In this document: positions 25,746-34,469 of the stretch, piece after piece
Layout of the letters: each line of letters starts with the position of its first letter
Numbering within the stretch: position 1 is the stretch's first letter
NCBI GenBank assembly: GCA_964578605.1
Contig: CAZODO010000015.1
Span: forward strand, 1 to 64,000
Source of the DNA: JAXMHN01 sp964578605
Lineage (GTDB): Bacteria; Verrucomicrobiota; Verrucomicrobiia; Limisphaerales; SIBE01
DNA length: 64,000 nucleotides
Direction of reading: 5' to 3'
Program-made: the position numbers and the translations under genes
Notes under the pieces: generated by a model
Seen by the model: only the letters and a program-made list of their open reading frames with translations
Told to the model about the DNA's origin: nothing
The model's database searches: none

Positions 25746-27703
25746 CTGGATTCCTCTATCTCAGAACGCCCGCTGGGTTCGACCTGCCTGCGCCGGCGCA
25801 GTTCGCTCCCCGAGGGGCCACCCTGACCTGGGCTCTGCAACGCCCGGAGGCCCACGAAGCGCTCTGGACCTGGGGGGGCACCGCCGGTGACATTCACGTT
25901 GCCAGCGGCGATGGCCGGTTCGTTTCGCTCTCGGGCTACCTCACCGGCATCCACCAGGGGCCTTCCTTCCGGACCCAGGCCGAGGTCGCGGACTTTCTCC
26001 TCAATGCCTTCGAGCGCGACCCGGATCCGCAAGTGATCAGCGCCCTCGCCGAACGCGCGCACGGCTCTTTCAGCGTGCTTTTCAGATCCAAGCGGCTCGG
26101 GGGGTTGTTCTGCCTTACCGACAGGGTGGCGTCCCGTCCGACGTGGCTCTACCAGCGGAACGCGATCACCGCCATTTCAACCCATCCAAGCTCCCTTGCG
26201 GCGGCTTTGGACCTGCGGGATTTCGACACCGGAGCCATGGCCTCCCTGCTTCTTTACGGCGGACCCATGGACCCTCGCAAGTCGCTCTTCAAGGGGATCT
26301 CGGGCCTGGCGGCGGGTTCCCTGGTGGAACTCCAAGACGACCGCCCTGCTCAGGAGCGGCGATGGTACACGTTCCGCCACACCCCCGACGCGCATCTTTC
26401 CCGAACCGAATGGGTCCGGTTAGCGGCCGATCGCCTGGTGGCTGCCGCCGAAAGCATCTTGAAGCTCAAGGAAAGCCCCGTCCTCTTCTTCAGCGGCGGA
26501 ACCGATTCGCGTCTTGCGGCTGCGGCCATGAAGGCTGCGGGCGGCAGCCCCCTGCTCGTGACGCTCGGCGACAGCGTCAATACGGAAGCCAAGGTCGCTG
26601 CGCGAGCGGCAAAGGCCATGGGTTTGCCTCATGAAATCCTCCTGCGCGACCGCTACCACTACCTGCGCGGCCTGCCCCGCGCGGTCTTCGAGAGCGCGGG
26701 GAATTACGTGTGGACCCATGGCCATTTCTCTCAGGCGGCAGAACAGATCGGGTCGCGGCAAGCGGGGGCGGCATTCATGCTTGGCGATTTCTGTGAAGCG
26801 TTCAGCAAGCTTTGCTGTTCCGTCCCTGCGGTTGCAGGCAGTCCTCTGACCCAAGAACGCTTTGTCGCCGAGTTTGACTCCTTGCCGCTCCCTTTGTATC
26901 AGCCGATTGACCGTGCCGCGACGCTTTCGCTGCTGGCGCGTGACGTCCGCGAAGAGGCAGTGGCGAACTTGCGAGCCAGTCTCGCCGCGCGTTACGGCGA
27001 GCTCCGGCCTGGAACAGCCGATCCGGCCGTGTTCGCGGACCAATTTCTTCGCTGGGAGCAAACGGGCACCATCGCAACCTTTTTCATGTTTCTGAATCTG
27101 CGCAGTGCCGGAGCGGATAGGAACCTGATGTTTGACCGGGACGTCCAAGGGTTGCTGGAGGTGCTCCCGGGCACGATGCGCGACGGCGCCAACCTGGGTG
27201 CCCGGCTGATCGCAAAGCTCTGGCCCAAAGCGGCATGGGTTCCCAACTCGAACTCCCTGCTGCCGATGTGTTTTCCACCCGTGGCCCATCAGTTCACGAA
27301 GAAGTGCAAGCCGCTCCTGGGTGTCGTGCGCCGCTGGTGGATGCGCAATCCGTACACAACGACGGGATCCTGGCCCCAGCACCACGTTCTTTACCTTCAT
27401 GACCCGGAATGGCGCCGCTTTATCGAGGGGGTCATCGGCGAGGCGGAGTCACTCGATTCGAGCGTTTTCGACCCCGGCGCGATCCGCCAGGCCTGGCAGG
27501 AGTTGGTGCAGGGCAAGCAGGAGCGCGCGTTGGACATTCAGAAAGTCATTTTGTTCTCGCACACGGTTCGGATGTTGAAGACGGGGGTTGCGCGCTACCT
27601 TGCGGAAGGCGAAGAACAGCATCCGGGAGCCGAGATCCTGAAATCGGGCTCCCTGCGAGCTGGGGGCGGTGGAAAGGGCCTCGCGGTTGCGAGTCAGGCA
27701 TAG
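25742..27703 (+). CDS. Asparagine synthetase-like amidotransferase, glutaminase Cys absent
   Basis: A 653-residue AsnB/beta-lactam-synthetase-like protein. The C-terminal half has the PP-loop SPVLFFSGGTDSRLAAAA, which activates a carboxylate with ATP. The N-terminal half resembles the Ntn glutaminase fold, with GYLTGIHQG and HGSFSVLF-type strands, but begins VTGFLYLR and lacks the Cys2 nucleophile. It may therefore use free ammonia or another amine, or make a different amide. The start is a GTG overlapping the previous stop (GTGA); the open frame extends upstream to 25502 only as overlap. Such genes in glycan loci may amidate uronic acids. That is inference. Confidence 0.8.
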   Translation: MTGFLYLRTPAGFDLPAPAQFAPRGATLTWALQRPEAHEALWTWGGTAGDIHVASGDGRFVSLSGYLTGIHQGPSFRTQAEVADFLLNAFERDPDPQVISALAERAHGSFSVLFRSKRLGGLFCLTDRVASRPTWLYQRNAITAISTHPSSLAAALDLRDFDTGAMASLLLYGGPMDPRKSLFKGISGLAAGSLVELQDDRPAQERRWYTFRHTPDAHLSRTEWVRLAADRLVAAAESILKLKESPVLFFSGGTDSRLAAAAMKAAGGSPLLVTLGDSVNTEAKVAARAAKAMGLPHEILLRDRYHYLRGLPRAVFESAGNYVWTHGHFSQAAEQIGSRQAGAAFMLGDFCEAFSKLCCSVPAVAGSPLTQERFVAEFDSLPLPLYQPIDRAATLSLLARDVREEAVANLRASLAARYGELRPGTADPAVFADQFLRWEQTGTIATFFMFLNLRSAGADRNLMFDRDVQGLLEVLPGTMRDGANLGARLIAKLWPKAAWVPNSNSLLPMCFPPVAHQFTKKCKPLLGVVRRWWMRNPYTTTGSWPQHHVLYLHDPEWRRFIEGVIGEAESLDSSVFDPGAIRQAWQELVQGKQERALDIQKVILFSHTVRMLKTGVARYLAEGEEQHPGAEILKSGSLRAGGGGKGLAVASQA

Positions 27704-27747
27704 GCATCGAAGCGCGGGAAGGGCGGAAGAGAAGCGGAAAAAGTGGC

Positions 27748-27848
27748 GCAGTCCATGTGCTAATGACACATATGAAACTCAATAGAAACTCAATTCCGAT
27801 TGAGTGACGATTGTGGGTTGATTGTGTTTAGTTTGGAAGGAGTTCAGG
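27748..27848. repeat. Array B: 11-bp-phased inverted repeat array
   Basis: AAACTCA occurs at 27775 and 27786. The opposite arm has GATTG at 27798, 27809 and 27820, all exactly 11 bases apart. The halves meet at ACTCAAT (27788-27794) and ATTGAGT (27799-27805) around TCCG. The right side contains GTTTAGTTTGG (27826-27836), close to the GTTTAGAGCGG that ends arrays A and E. It fills the 208-base gap between the amidotransferase and DUF362 genes and is more AT-rich than the genes around it. Outer boundaries are uncertain. Confidence 0.75.
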
Positions 27849-27911
27849 TTTGATTTGATATAAGTTACTGGTGGAAAACGGTTAATCGACTTATTGCCTC
27901 TTGTGTCAATC

Positions 27912-29471
27912 ATGGATGGTTCCGTCGCTCGTAGCGCCTTTCCAAAGCCTTTCTTGGCATCGCCAGTGCACCAGGCACCTGCCCTGCCACAGGCTCGGAT
28001 CTCCATTAGCGTCGATCCTTCCGTCCAATACCCGTCCGCGGAGCATTATTTCTCGCCGGGGGAGCGTTATCCTGAGTATGTCTTGGGTCATTATTCCCCG
28101 GAGCCCAACCCGGTCTACCGGATCGTGCGGACTTGCCTGGCAAATGCCGGGCTTGATGCCAGCCAATATGGAAAACCTGCGTGGAATCCGCTGCGACAGT
28201 ATCTTAAGGCGGGGAGCAACGTCTTTCTTCTCTGCAATTTCGTAAAACACGATGATTTGGGTCACGGTCCTTCGAAGTTCTCCGCCAAGTGCACCCATGG
28301 ATCCGTCGTCCGGGCCCTGTTGGATTACGTCCTGATCGCCTTGAACGGTTCGGGGACGGTCGGTTTCGGAAACGCTCCCATCCAATCGTGCGATTGGGAT
28401 CGGGTGATGCGGGAAACCGGAGCCGCGCGGCTTGAGGAATTCTACGCGAACGTCTGTTCGCAACCGCAGCCGGTCCGGGCCACGGATCTCCGCAGTCACG
28501 TGGTGCGAGACGGCCTCCTGGGGGGACTCCAGGTGCAAAGGCATGCTGAGGATGACGCTTGCAGGGAGGTGGACTTGGGAAAAGAGAGCCTCCTGGAAGA
28601 GCTATACGCGGAAGGCCGGGATCCGAGATTTCGGGTGCTGGACTACGATCCGCGCAGAACGGAGCGCCGACACGGACCCGGCCGGCATGTCTATGTGATT
28701 CATCGCAAGGTGTTGGAGAGCGATGTCGTGATCAGCGTGCCCAAGCTCAAGACTCACGAGAAGGTCGGCATCACTGGCGGGATCAAGGGCTGCGTGGGCG
28801 CGGTGGCGCACAAGGATTGCCTGGCGCATCACCGGTTGGGCCGGCCTGGTCAGGGCGGCGACGAATACCCCGACGGCCTTGCGATGCTGGCGCCGCTCTC
28901 GGCCTTGCACGATTACGTGAATTGCCAGCCCCCCGGCTGGAGAAAGAGCCTGGCGCATTCTGCCGATGTGTTGGCCCGGAAGGTCCTCCGGCGTTTTACG
29001 CGCGCCGTGGGCGGTTCCTGGCCCGGTAATGACACCTGCTGGCGGATGGCGTTGGACCTGGCTCGCATCCTTGTCTTTGCGGACAAGGAGGGACGGCTGC
29101 AATCCGAGCCGCAGCGAACGCATCTTGTTTTCACGGATGGCATTGTGGCGGGGGAAGGGAACGGCCCGCTCAACCCGGACCCGGTGGACCTGGGCTATGT
29201 GGCGTTCGCGAACAACGTGGCTGCCGGCGATTACGTGAACGCGCTGGCGATGGGATTCGATCCTGTGCGAATCCCGCTGATCCGGGCGGCGTTGGAGTCG
29301 GATCCGCGTGCGTTGGCGGAGGGCGCTCCGACGGCTTGGGACCTCAAGTTGAACGGGCGTGCGGCAAGCTTGCGGGAGATCGAGCGGGTCTTCACGCACC
29401 GTTTTGCGCCACCTCGCGCCTGGCGCGGCGCACTGGAACGGAACCTGGCAGACCGCGCCTTGCCGGCATGA
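27912..29471 (+). CDS. DUF362 domain-containing protein
   Basis: A 519-residue protein with the DUF362 signature: SDVVISVPKLKTHEKVGITG followed by GGIKGCVGAVAHKDCL. FVKHDDLG and the late segment HLVFTDGIVAGEGNGPLNP are also typical. DUF362 proteins are common in anaerobe and environmental genomes and often sit in polysaccharide or corrinoid contexts; their reaction is not established to my knowledge. ATG 27912 is chosen over an in-frame TTG at 27894; neither has a clear ribosome site. It overlaps the next gene's ATG (ATGA) and heads a second operon after array B. Confidence 0.8.
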   Translation: MDGSVARSAFPKPFLASPVHQAPALPQARISISVDPSVQYPSAEHYFSPGERYPEYVLGHYSPEPNPVYRIVRTCLANAGLDASQYGKPAWNPLRQYLKAGSNVFLLCNFVKHDDLGHGPSKFSAKCTHGSVVRALLDYVLIALNGSGTVGFGNAPIQSCDWDRVMRETGAARLEEFYANVCSQPQPVRATDLRSHVVRDGLLGGLQVQRHAEDDACREVDLGKESLLEELYAEGRDPRFRVLDYDPRRTERRHGPGRHVYVIHRKVLESDVVISVPKLKTHEKVGITGGIKGCVGAVAHKDCLAHHRLGRPGQGGDEYPDGLAMLAPLSALHDYVNCQPPGWRKSLAHSADVLARKVLRRFTRAVGGSWPGNDTCWRMALDLARILVFADKEGRLQSEPQRTHLVFTDGIVAGEGNGPLNPDPVDLGYVAFANNVAAGDYVNALAMGFDPVRIPLIRAALESDPRALAEGAPTAWDLKLNGRAASLREIERVFTHRFAPPRAWRGALERNLADRALPA

Positions 29472-30856
29472 ATCCGGTCACTCCTGTCCTTTTGACGATC
29501 CTGCTGGCGGTGGTTGTGTGGGGCAGTCGGCGGCACGCCCTGATGGGGATGATTTGCGGCGTGCTTTACCTGGCCCAGGGGCAGTCGATCGATTTGTTCG
29601 GGATGAACTTGTTCCCGACCCGGTTCCTGGAGGTTGCGGCGTTCCTTCGCGTTCTTGCCCGCCGGGAGTTTTCTTTCGCGGAACTGAACCGGGTCGATCG
29701 CGCCCTGCTCTGGCTGTACGCTTACACCACCGTCATTTACCTCATCAGGTCGAAAGAAGGGCACGCGGCGATGATCGCCACAAGCTGCGACGCGCTTCTC
29801 TGCTACTTCGCATTCCGCGGCCTGGTTCGGAACATGGGCGACCTCCGCTGGTTCCTCTCGACGCTGGTGGTCGTTTTGGTGCCATTCATGATCCTGCTGG
29901 CCATCGAACGCAAGACCGGACGGATTCCTTTGCGTTTCATGGCGGGCAGCGCAGGCGTGGAGGGGGCCTTTGTTCGCGATGGATCCCCCCGTTGTTTTGG
30001 CAGCTTTCGGAACATGGACCTGCTCGGCACGTTTGGGGCGACTTTTCTGCCGCTCTATGTCGCGCTGATCATGGCGAAGATCGACCGGCCGCGGGCGATG
30101 ATCGGGGCCGGGTTCTGCCTGGCGATCGTGTTTTTCGCCAACGCCGGTGGTCCGGTCAGCGCGACCGGAGTGGCGTTTGTGGGCTGGGCGCTTTGGGCCA
30201 TTCGACACGACATGCGTCTCTTTCGTTGGGGATTGGTAATGGCTCTGGGGATGCTGGCCGTGGTCATGAAAGCCCCGATTTGGTATCTCATCGACCGCGT
30301 CAGCCAAGTCACGGGGGGCTCCGGCTGGCACCGTTCCTATCTGATTGACGTGTGCATTCGGCACCTGGACTCCTGGTGGCTTGTCGGAATGCCCATTGCC
30401 GATACGGCCGACTGGTTTTTCTATGTGATCTCCCACACGGGTGGGGCGGACATCACAAACGAATACATCCATTTCGGCATCAGCGCCGGGCTTGGCGCCG
30501 TGGCGCTGCTCATCTGGTTGCTGGTGCGCGCGTTCAGCCAGTTGGGCAAGGCGATGGCGATCGTGCGTTCTGCCGGATCGAAATACCGGCCCAACGAACT
30601 GATGTTGTGGGGCTTGGGCGTCATGCTGACGGTGCACGTGATCAATTGGCTGGGGATCAGCTATTTCGACCAGATTCATGTCGTTTGGATGATGCAGTTG
30701 GCCGCCATAGCAACCCTCTCCAGCCTTGTTTTGCAGGATCGCCAACCGGGGGTGACGGGTTCGACGGAGCGGTCCGGTCCGCCGCCCCCTTCCGGGGCTG
30801 TTCCCTCTCCGAACACTGACGCCAGGGAAAGGGCCGTTGCGGCGGTGCAACATTGA
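29468..30856 (+). CDS. O-antigen ligase/polymerase-like membrane protein
   Basis: A 462-residue polytopic inner-membrane protein with about ten or more hydrophobic helices (VLLTILLAVVVWG, FLSTLVVVLVPFMILLAI, LYVALIMAKI and others). A large periplasmic-type loop sits near the middle and contains GSFRNMDLLGTFGATFLPLY and an Arg/Trp-rich WHRSYLIDVCIRHL segment. The layout fits the Wzy/WaaL O-antigen ligase superfamily, which polymerises or transfers glycan chains. The C-terminal tail is Pro-rich and polar. The ATG overlaps the previous stop by 4 bases; the frame is open further upstream. Confidence 0.75.
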   Translation: MNPVTPVLLTILLAVVVWGSRRHALMGMICGVLYLAQGQSIDLFGMNLFPTRFLEVAAFLRVLARREFSFAELNRVDRALLWLYAYTTVIYLIRSKEGHAAMIATSCDALLCYFAFRGLVRNMGDLRWFLSTLVVVLVPFMILLAIERKTGRIPLRFMAGSAGVEGAFVRDGSPRCFGSFRNMDLLGTFGATFLPLYVALIMAKIDRPRAMIGAGFCLAIVFFANAGGPVSATGVAFVGWALWAIRHDMRLFRWGLVMALGMLAVVMKAPIWYLIDRVSQVTGGSGWHRSYLIDVCIRHLDSWWLVGMPIADTADWFFYVISHTGGADITNEYIHFGISAGLGAVALLIWLLVRAFSQLGKAMAIVRSAGSKYRPNELMLWGLGVMLTVHVINWLGISYFDQIHVVWMMQLAAIATLSSLVLQDRQPGVTGSTERSGPPPPSGAVPSPNTDARERAVAAVQH

Positions 30857-30881
30857 GGCGAGCGTAAGGAGTTCTGAACCG

Positions 30882-31898
30882 ATGAAGCTATCGATTGTCG
30901 TCATTTGCTGGAACGATTCGAAAGTGATCTTTAATTGCCTGGATTCCATCTTTCAGGAAACCCGGCAGACTGAATTTGAGGTCATCATTTCGGACAACGG
31001 CTCCACCGACGGGGCGGTGGAAGAGATCCGCCGGCGCTACCCCCAAGTTCGGATCGTTGAGAACGGCGCGAATCTGGGCTTCGCCCGGGGCAACAATGCC
31101 GGCATTCAGGTCGCCCAAGGCGAATACGTCCTGATTCTCAACCCGGACACCATTATCCATCGCGGCGCCCTGGACACCCTGGTGAAGTTCGCGGACGCAC
31201 GGCCGAAAGCGGGCGCCTTTGGCTGCCGAGTGTTGAATCCGGACGGCTCGCTGCAGACGTCGGCGCGTCCCAAACCCACGGTGGCGGGTGAACTGGTTTC
31301 GGCTCTCGGTTTGCGATGGCTGGGGCTCCTGTCTTCCAAGCTGCTGGCAGACACCTATGTCGGGTGGGACGCGCGAACCGAGCGCGAGATCGACTGGCAA
31401 TCGGGTTGCTGCATTCTCTTTCGCCGAGAGCTTTTGAAGCGACTGGGCGGATTCGATAGCCGGTTCTTTTACCATTGCGAAGAGACCGACCTTTGTTACC
31501 GGGTTTGGCAATCTGGATCGTCAATCCTCTTCTGTCCGGACGCGGAGATTACGCATCTGGGGGGCCAGTCGGTCGGGCGGTTTCCTATTCGTTTTGTCTT
31601 GGAAACCCACCGGAGCCGGTATCGCTACTTCTACAAGCATTACGGGTCGGGGGCGGTTGTTCAGGTCCGATGGATAACGCTGATGCATCTTTGGCTTCGG
31701 CGGGTGGGCTTTGGCGTGACCGGGCTCGTTCGCTCGAGCGAAGCCTTGCAGAACCGTCTGGAGATGTATCGGATCGCGCTGAAATGGAACTGGCAACTGG
31801 ATCCCGTGGATTTTCTGGAAACCGGCAAGGAGCCGGATCTTGGCTATGCCCCGCTGGCGCCGGCGCCCAAATTCGTGGGAGCGCCCGTATCACACTGA
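30882..31898 (+). CDS. Family 2 glycosyltransferase (rhamnosyltransferase-like)
   Basis: A 338-residue GT-A enzyme: LSIVVICWNDSKVIFNCLDS, IISDNGSTDGAVEEI, ANLGFARGNNAGI and LNPDTIIHRGALD (DxD equivalent). The acceptor-side block is QSGCCILFRRELLKRLGGFD and the late one FYHCEETDLCYR. This arrangement is typical of dTDP-rhamnosyltransferases of the WbbL type. The start at 30882 follows AAGGAG and leaves the GT motif at residue 3. It sits in the 27.9-37.9 kb operon between the membrane polymerase-like gene and an epimerase. The sugar donor is not certain. Confidence 0.9.
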   Translation: MKLSIVVICWNDSKVIFNCLDSIFQETRQTEFEVIISDNGSTDGAVEEIRRRYPQVRIVENGANLGFARGNNAGIQVAQGEYVLILNPDTIIHRGALDTLVKFADARPKAGAFGCRVLNPDGSLQTSARPKPTVAGELVSALGLRWLGLLSSKLLADTYVGWDARTEREIDWQSGCCILFRRELLKRLGGFDSRFFYHCEETDLCYRVWQSGSSILFCPDAEITHLGGQSVGRFPIRFVLETHRSRYRYFYKHYGSGAVVQVRWITLMHLWLRRVGFGVTGLVRSSEALQNRLEMYRIALKWNWQLDPVDFLETGKEPDLGYAPLAPAPKFVGAPVSH

Positions 31899-31904
31899 AC
31901 GGGT

Positions 31905-31933
31905 TCCCTTAGGAGAAACTGACTAGAAACTTA
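31905..31933 (+). promoter_or_regulatory. Repeated leader motif abutting a start codon
   Basis: AGAAACT occurs at 31914 and again at 31925, exactly 11 bases apart, just after the core TCCCTTAGGA (31905-31914). The sequence runs straight into the ATG at 31933 and includes the AGGAG ribosome site. A similar core with AAACT and CTTATG precedes the gene at 48789. It may be a short relative of the 11-bp arrays; that link is tentative. Confidence 0.35.
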
Positions 31934-32949
31934 TGCCCATCTCACTTGTTACTGGCGGAGCGGGTTTCATTGGCTCGCATGTGGCGCACCACCTCATCCG
32001 GAAGGGACATGACGTGGTCGTCTTGGACGATCTCAGTGGCGGCTATCCCGCCAACGTGCCCGGCAAGGCGCGATTCGTTCAGGGCTCGATCCTGGACCAC
32101 GCCTTGATCGAACGGCTCTTCGTTGAGCACCGGTTCGATTATGTCTTTCACCTCGCGGCGTATGCAGCGGAAGGGCTCAGCCACTTCATTAAACGATTCA
32201 ACTATCAGAATAACCTGATCGGGTCCGTCAACCTGATCAACGCGTCCGTCAACCATAACATCAAACGGTTTGTCTTTACGTCATCCATTGCCGTCTACGG
32301 AGCTGGCCAATCGCCGATGAACGAGGATATGGCCCCCATCCCAGAGGATTCCTACGGCATCGCGAAGCTCGCGGTGGAGCAGGAATTGAAGGTCTCTCAC
32401 GAGATGTTCGGCTTGGACTACGTGGTCTTTCGCCCCCACAACGTCTATGGCGAGCGCCAGAACATCGCCGACCGTTATCGGAACGTCGTCGGGATCTTTA
32501 TGAACCAGTTGCTCAAAGGCGAGCCGATGTCGATCTTCGGAGATGGCGAACAGATGCGGGCCTTTACCCATATTGACGATGTGGCGCCGATTATCGCGGA
32601 ATCAGCGGATCACGCAGGCGCTCGGAACCAGGTCTTTAACGTGGGGGCCGATGTTCCAGTCACGGTCAATCACTTGGCCGACGTGATCGCCGCGGCGATG
32701 AAACGCCCCCGTGTCGCCGTCCATCTGCCTCCGCGAAACGAGGTGAAGACGGCGTTTGCCGATCACCAGAAGGCGGAACGGGTCTTTGGCAAGCGGCCGA
32801 AAACCAGCCTCGAACAGGGGATTCGTGCCATGGGAGACTGGGTGTTGACGCACGGGGCGCGCGAAAGCAACGTGTTCAAAGAGATCGAGGTCGCCAAGAA
32901 CCTGCCTCCAAGTTGGCGGAAAGCGCTCGATGAAGCCGCCGCGTCTTAG
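31933..32949 (+). CDS. NAD-dependent epimerase (UDP-glucose 4-epimerase type SDR)
   Basis: A 338-residue extended SDR. VTGGAGFIGSHVAHHL binds NAD, TSSIAVYG gives the catalytic Ser/Thr, and SYGIAKLAVEQEL contains the YxxxK pair. RPHNVYGERQN and FTHIDDVAPII are family blocks of GalE-like enzymes. It likely epimerises C4 of a UDP-sugar. The C-terminus extends about 30 residues past the usual end. Neighbours are glycosyltransferases, consistent with precursor supply. Substrate specificity between UDP-Glc, UDP-GlcNAc and uronic forms cannot be settled from sequence alone. Confidence 0.88.
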   Translation: MPISLVTGGAGFIGSHVAHHLIRKGHDVVVLDDLSGGYPANVPGKARFVQGSILDHALIERLFVEHRFDYVFHLAAYAAEGLSHFIKRFNYQNNLIGSVNLINASVNHNIKRFVFTSSIAVYGAGQSPMNEDMAPIPEDSYGIAKLAVEQELKVSHEMFGLDYVVFRPHNVYGERQNIADRYRNVVGIFMNQLLKGEPMSIFGDGEQMRAFTHIDDVAPIIAESADHAGARNQVFNVGADVPVTVNHLADVIAAAMKRPRVAVHLPPRNEVKTAFADHQKAERVFGKRPKTSLEQGIRAMGDWVLTHGARESNVFKEIEVAKNLPPSWRKALDEAAAS

Positions 32950-32991
32950 GGGCGATTCAGATAGGGCTCCCGCATAGAGACACCGCTGGGC

Positions 32992-34434
32992 ATGAACCGA
33001 GCCGCGATATTTCCGATGCTGGCGATGCTCCTGATCCTGTCGACTGGGAACGGGGAGTCCGCCACGTATTATATCGACTACGCAAGTGGGGACGACGGCA
33101 ATGACGGGACCTCGATGGAAACCCCCTGGAAGTCCGCGCCGGGGATGAACCTCTTCTCTGGCAAGGTCCAGCCCGCGCCGGGCGATCGGTTCATCTTCAA
33201 GGGGGGCGTCAGATGGCCGGCCACCTGCTTCCAATGGAAGATCACGAAGGGTGGCTCGGGAGAGGACGCAAGAGTCTATTACGGTGCCGATCCGACCTGG
33301 TATTCCGGCGACACATTCTCCCGTCCGGTCTTCGATTTCGAACACACGATCATCGGCATAGGGGGGTGGATGTATGGAGCGGGCATCCTGGTCCAAGGCT
33401 GCAGTTACAACACGTTTGATGACCTGGATGTAGCCAATCACCGGGCCCCGCTGGCGCAGAACGGGATTGGGACATGGGGAACCTGCTCGATCACCTTCGA
33501 CAATTCCGGATACAACATCGTCACGAATTGCGTGGTTCGCGATTGGGATATGCCGACTCCGATCGTGCCGGGAACCAGCGGGGGCGGCGGGATTATGCGG
33601 GTCAACAACGGCAGTAGGAACGTGGTGACGCACAGTGAGTTTCACCAGCAGAACGTTTCCGTGAAAAGCGGGACCTCCTTGTGGAACATCTACCAGGTGG
33701 ATCACTGCCATATTCACAATACGCCAACGGCCGTCATGTCCGCGCAGATCGTGCACCATAATTATATTCACGATTTGGCGGTGCCGGACGATTCGGCGGC
33801 GCACTCGAATGTGATGCTTTGCAATGGCGGTTTGGTCGCCTTTAACAATGTCATCCACGATATTCCGCCGGTTGCCCAGGTGATCTTCATCGCACCCGGT
33901 TATTACGGACCGGGAAGCGATCTGATCTACAACAACCTCGTGTACAACGTTGCCCAACCCTGCGTGGCCATTGACACAGACGGGATGAACCATCCGACGT
34001 CCGCCTCGAGGATTTACAACAACACCTTTATCGCTCCATTCCGCGGGCATTGTATCCGGGTGGGTTACCGCGCTAATGGCAACCTGCCGCTCTTGGACCT
34101 CCGCAACAATCATCTCGTCAGCGATGGAAGGCCGATTCTCTACAATAATCCGGCTGGCGGGGGCGGAATTGTGAACAGTCTGACCGCGGTGGCCCAGCTA
34201 TCGCAGTCCTATGCCGAAGCCGAAGCCGCCGGATACACGGCCGCAAACCAGTATGCGCCGACACGAAGCGGTTCTCCGACGGTGCGAACAGGCGTGGATC
34301 TTTCGGAAATGTTCCCCTCAGACGCGACGGATATAGCGGGGCGCTCGAGACCGGCTGGCGCCTGGGATGTGGGTGCCTACCAGTATGGCGGATCTGTCCC
34401 GGTTGTGTCTCCGCGCCTTGCCCGCCAGCCTTAG
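32992..34434 (+). CDS. Secreted right-handed beta-helix protein
   Basis: A 480-residue exported protein: signal peptide, then ATYYIDYASGDDGNDGT, the usual opening of secreted beta-helix proteins and some polysaccharide lyases. Strand-turn units rich in N and I/V follow (YNTFDDLDVANHRA, SGYNIVTNCVVRDW, IYNNTFIAPF). The end, GAWDVGAYQYGG, is a common C-terminal motif of this group. Inside a glycan operon such a protein could trim, bind or epimerise the polymer in the periplasm. No catalytic residues can be named with confidence. Confidence 0.78.
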   Translation: MNRAAIFPMLAMLLILSTGNGESATYYIDYASGDDGNDGTSMETPWKSAPGMNLFSGKVQPAPGDRFIFKGGVRWPATCFQWKITKGGSGEDARVYYGADPTWYSGDTFSRPVFDFEHTIIGIGGWMYGAGILVQGCSYNTFDDLDVANHRAPLAQNGIGTWGTCSITFDNSGYNIVTNCVVRDWDMPTPIVPGTSGGGGIMRVNNGSRNVVTHSEFHQQNVSVKSGTSLWNIYQVDHCHIHNTPTAVMSAQIVHHNYIHDLAVPDDSAAHSNVMLCNGGLVAFNNVIHDIPPVAQVIFIAPGYYGPGSDLIYNNLVYNVAQPCVAIDTDGMNHPTSASRIYNNTFIAPFRGHCIRVGYRANGNLPLLDLRNNHLVSDGRPILYNNPAGGGGIVNSLTAVAQLSQSYAEAEAAGYTAANQYAPTRSGSPTVRTGVDLSEMFPSDATDIAGRSRPAGAWDVGAYQYGGSVPVVSPRLARQP

Positions 34435-34469
34435 GGCGAGCGGATTCCACCGGGCCTCAGCAAGTTCTT

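Noticed and set aside
29231..30949. 572-codon open frame on the minus strand
   Set aside because: Antisense to the membrane polymerase-like gene; the protein is very polar and has no family motif.
32602..34113. 503-codon open frame on the minus strand
   Set aside because: Antisense to the beta-helix gene; no motif.
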